Shown here: in pieces, positions 61,161-64,000 of the stretch
Numbering within the stretch: the first letter of the stretch is position 1
Layout of the letters: each line of letters begins with the position of its first letter
From: Apus apus
Taxonomy: Eukaryota > Chordata > Aves > Apodiformes > Apodidae
Assembly: GCF_020740795.1 (NCBI RefSeq)
Contig: NC_067282.1
Span: 166,276,274-166,340,273 of the forward strand
DNA: 64,000 nucleotides
Direction of reading: 5' to 3'
Program-made: the position numbers and the translations under genes
Notes under the pieces: model-generated
Databases searched by the model: none
What the model saw: the letters and a program-made list of their open reading frames with translations, nothing else
Told to the model about the DNA's origin: nothing

Positions 61161-61255
61161 TTGAATGGGCTTTCAATAGATGTGGTTGTAACTTTAAAGT
61201 GCTTGTATCTTCTTGCATTCATTCTTTCATTTGTAGTGATACCTAAGCAAGATAT
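61161..61255 (-). CDS. ZDHHC17: ZDHHC17 penultimate coding exon
   Basis: Read on the - strand, the acceptor TGTTCAG ends at 61,256 and 95 nt in phase 0 encode ISCLGITTNERMNARRYKHF and then KVTTTSIESPF plus the first two bases of Asn. TTNE is the TTxE motif conserved in DHHC palmitoyltransferases just after the last transmembrane segments. Joined to the exon at 59,157-59,295 it gives the expected continuous ZDHHC17 C-terminus. The catalytic DHHC exon and the ankyrin repeats lie beyond the right edge. Confidence 0.96.
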
Positions 61256-61335
61256 CTGAACACAGGAAAAAGAGCAAGCAGTTTAGCTCATGTAAAAACA
61301 TGCAAAAAAGCCCTGCAGAAGCCAGACTGAAAAAG

Positions 61336-62264
61336 GAATCACAGAATCGTCTTGGTTGGAAATGACCTTTTAGATCATCAAGCCCAATGGCTAACCTAGC
61401 ACACTGCCAAGTCCACCACTTAACCATGTCCCTAAGCGCCACAGTCTGTTAAACACCTCCAGGGAGGGTGACTCCACCACTTCCCTGGGCAGCCTGTCCA
61501 GTGCCTGACAACAATTTTGGTGAAGAAATTTTTCCTAACATCCAATCTAAACCTCCCCTGGTGCAACTTGAGGCTATTTCCTCTTGTTCTATTGCTTGTT
61601 ACTGGAGAGAAGAGACCAACACTGACCTCACTACAACCTTTTTTCAGGTAGTTGTAGAGAGCAATGAGGTCTCCCCTCAGCCTTTTTTTTCTCCAGACCA
61701 AACAAGCCCAGCTCCCGCAGCCGTTCCTCATAAGAAGACTGTGCTCCAGATCCTTCAGCAGCTTCATTGCCCTTCTCTGGACATGCTCCAGCACCTCAGT
61801 GTTCCTCTTATAGTGAGGGGTCCAGAAATGTACACAGTGTTTAAGGGTGAGGTCTCACCAGTGTCAAATCCAGGGGAACAATCACTTCCCTACTCCTGCT
61901 GGCCATGCTATTCCTAATACAAGCCAGGATGCCGTTGGCCTTCTTGGCCACCTGGGCACACTGCTGGCTCATGTTCAGCCAGCTATGAACCAGCACCTCC
62001 AGATGCTTTTCCTCAGGGCAGCTTTCCAGCCACTCTTCCCCAAGCCTGTAGTGTTGAATGGAGTTGTTCTTCTCATACAATTGATCTCGACCCATCAATC
62101 CAGCCTGTCCAGGTCCCTCTGCAGAGCCTTCCTACCCTCAGGCAGATCAACACTTCCACCCAGCTTGGTGTCATCTGCAAACTTACTAAGTGTGCACTTG
62201 ATCCTCTCATCCAGATCACTGATAAAGATATTAAACAGAACTGGTCTCAGTACAGAATCCTGGA
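61336..62264 (-). mobile_element. CR1 LINE, 3' fragment with ORF2 (RT) C-terminal part
   Basis: The longest CR1 here (about 930 bp). Its 3' end at 61,336 begins GAATCACAGAATCG...TTGGAAATGACC on the + strand. On the - strand the end of reverse-transcriptase ORF2 is readable in two pieces in different frames: '[20 protein letters not shown]' with 'LTLVRPH' near 61,850-61,960, and '[18 protein letters not shown]' with '[12 protein letters not shown]' near 61,520-61,690. Frameshifts and substitutions make it inactive. It is in sense orientation relative to ZDHHC17 and lies in its intron. Confidence 0.96.
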
Positions 62265-64000
62265 GTAAAAAAGGAGGAGCAAACTTACTGTTTTATACTC
62301 CTTTTTTCGAAGAAGGAATTTTTGTCTGGGAAAATTATTAGGTTTCAACATGAAACACCATACAACAGCTGTACCAGATTGCATAAAAGTTTTAATTTTG
62401 AAAGTGATCCAAAATAAATAATGATCACTGAATAAACTCTGACTTCTTATTTCAAAATAAACACATGCGTTTACTATATTGTCAGTTAAAGTGTACCGTA
62501 AACAATAGATTCAGGAGTTAATTTACACAGCATTTGAACCACTCTTATTACTCAGGTTATAGCTCCAGTAATATATTTTTCTCCATTCATAAATTTGTTG
62601 AAGTAACGTAGCTTTTCTGTCCACAAGACAAAAAGAGGAACAGAAAGAAGGTGGGTTCTTTTGGTTTTGTTGCTTGTGATGTTGTTGGGTTTTTTTTCTT
62701 TTTAAAGAATCATTTGGCCCAAATACTATGATTTTCTCTAACAGCTTTCCAACTACGTTAGCCTAAAAGGGTATCTTATGTAAAACTGTAATTAATTGTA
62801 ATGTGATGCAATTGGAAAAAAGAATTGAGAACTCCCTTAGAAGCCTTATACTACAGGAAGATAAACCTCGTAATTCCTGGTGAAATATAAAAAATTAACT
62901 CTGCTGCATGTTACAAAAGAAAGAATATTGAGAAAGTAAAGATTGGGCTGGCTTAGCCTCATTTGATGCATTTAATATCTCAATAAGTTTCTTTGCATCC
63001 ATAAAACACAGTGAAGCTTTATGTCTATGTAAATAAATGGGCTCTCAATGGCCAACTTTTGAAGTAGGAAGTAAAGGTTTTAAATTATTTTTTTAAGACT
63101 GTAAGAAGTGATCTGGCAATAACCTTGGCCAGTTCAATAGCAAGGACAAGTTAAAACTTTACGATGGAAGGAGCTGGGGGGGGAAGGCTGCAAGAGTAGA
63201 GGCTGTGCAGCTGCAAAACTAAAGAAGCAAATTAAATAATATCTATCAATTTTATGGTTATGGCAAACTCCAAAGAGATTCGTCAAGAATAATCCTAAGT
63301 GTTTTGTTTGTTGTTTTTGGTTTGTTGTTTTTTTCCATACATTTTTTTGAAATTTAGTAATATGACTGTGTGTTCAGTTTTCATTTTTCCAGTATTAGTG
63401 AAGTCCAATGCTGTAATTATTTTGCTTAATTACACTACTGATACAAAATGCTAAGACATGTATTTTTCCAAGTGGCATAATACAAAGATTCATCTGCACA
63501 CAGATTGTATCAACAGGAATTCTCAGTGGGGGAACTTAATGGATCATAATGTAAGTATCATGGAAGGTTCTCTAGAAAGTTACATGCTTATCCCACCATA
63601 GAGGTGTGGTTGGTGAGACTGCTTTAAAATACATGTATTTCTTCTACTTATTTGTCTTGGGCAGGAAAGACCTCTAAAAGACTGAATGGTTCTTGCTCAC
63701 ACATACAAGATTTCGAAATTGATGTATGTTGTAAATGATCAAAATTGTAGAAAGTGGAGAATAAAACTTGGATTTCCTGAGCAGTTTTACCTTTGACTTA
63801 GAGGACGATTTTTATTTCCAGGATCTCTGGATAGATTGAATTGTTAAGTATCACTGTTCATCAACGACAAGTCATACTGCAAGAATTTCAAGTCATGCTG
63901 AATGGCTTCAGTATGATTTGTCTTTCCTTAAAAACTATAAAGAAAAACTTGGATTTGGTCAGATTACAGTACAGTAACGTGATTGCAAATCTCACTGAAG
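62265..64000 (-). other. ZDHHC17: ZDHHC17 intron (continues beyond window)
   Basis: I looked on the - strand for the preceding exon, expected to encode a transmembrane segment ending just before ISCLG, and found none. There are T-rich runs near 62,690, 63,090 and 63,320. No repeat element was recognised. Confidence 0.75.

Noticed and set aside
62265-64000. A further upstream ZDHHC17 exon
   Set aside because: No - strand segment encodes the expected transmembrane sequence that precedes ISCLG. The exon must be outside the window.

Overview
This is a stretch of vertebrate, almost certainly avian, nuclear DNA. The evidence is several 3'-truncated CR1 LINE fragments with the typical bird CR1 3' tail, bird-type endogenous-retrovirus LTRs, spliced genes with GT/AG introns, and one compact CpG island. 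Two genes can be placed confidently from translated exons: a complete CSRP2 (cysteine- and glycine-rich LIM protein 2) on the + strand, about 45.8-54.06 kb, and the last two coding exons plus the 3'UTR of ZDHHC17 (HIP14 palmitoyltransferase) on the - strand, about 56.1 kb to beyond the right edge. The two genes converge tail to tail, as in the human arrangement ZDHHC17-CSRP2-E2F7. That synteny predicts E2F7 to the left of the window; no E2F7 exon was recognised here.

Layout. 1-391 is the 3' part of an ERV LTR cut by the window edge. 392-14,169 is gene-free apart from two CR1 tails (6.8 and 7.2 kb). 14,170-16,440 is a three-layer nest: an old CR1 is split by an LTR of the same family as 1-391, and that LTR is itself split by a second, unrelated LTR-like element of 845 bp. 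16.8-18.1 kb may be a decayed, unidentified retrocopy on the - strand (weak). 18.7-19.2 kb is another CR1. 19.2-45.6 kb is a gene-free interval, with microsatellites and one striking homeodomain-like inverted repeat at 28.34 kb. It may hold distal regulatory DNA for CSRP2 or E2F7, but that is inference.

45.6-54.06 kb is CSRP2: CpG-island promoter, non-coding first exon, a 3.5 kb intron 1, and five coding exons giving a 194-residue protein with two intact LIM domains. Two perfect SRF-type CArG boxes lie in intron 2, which fits the known smooth-muscle role of the gene. A run of GGG tracts sits just inside intron 1. After a 2 kb spacer, 56.1-59.16 kb is the probable ZDHHC17 3'UTR, followed by the exons at 59,157-59,295 and 61,161-61,255. 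A sense-oriented CR1 lies only about 80 bp upstream of the 61.2 kb exon's splice acceptor.

I found no CRISPR, operon or prokaryotic-type system, no confident RNA gene, and no clearly new gene. The most interesting points are the nested LTRs with a readable empty site in the sister copy, the intronic CArG pair, the promoter-proximal G-tract array, the 28.3 kb inverted repeat, and the CR1 beside a ZDHHC17 splice site.
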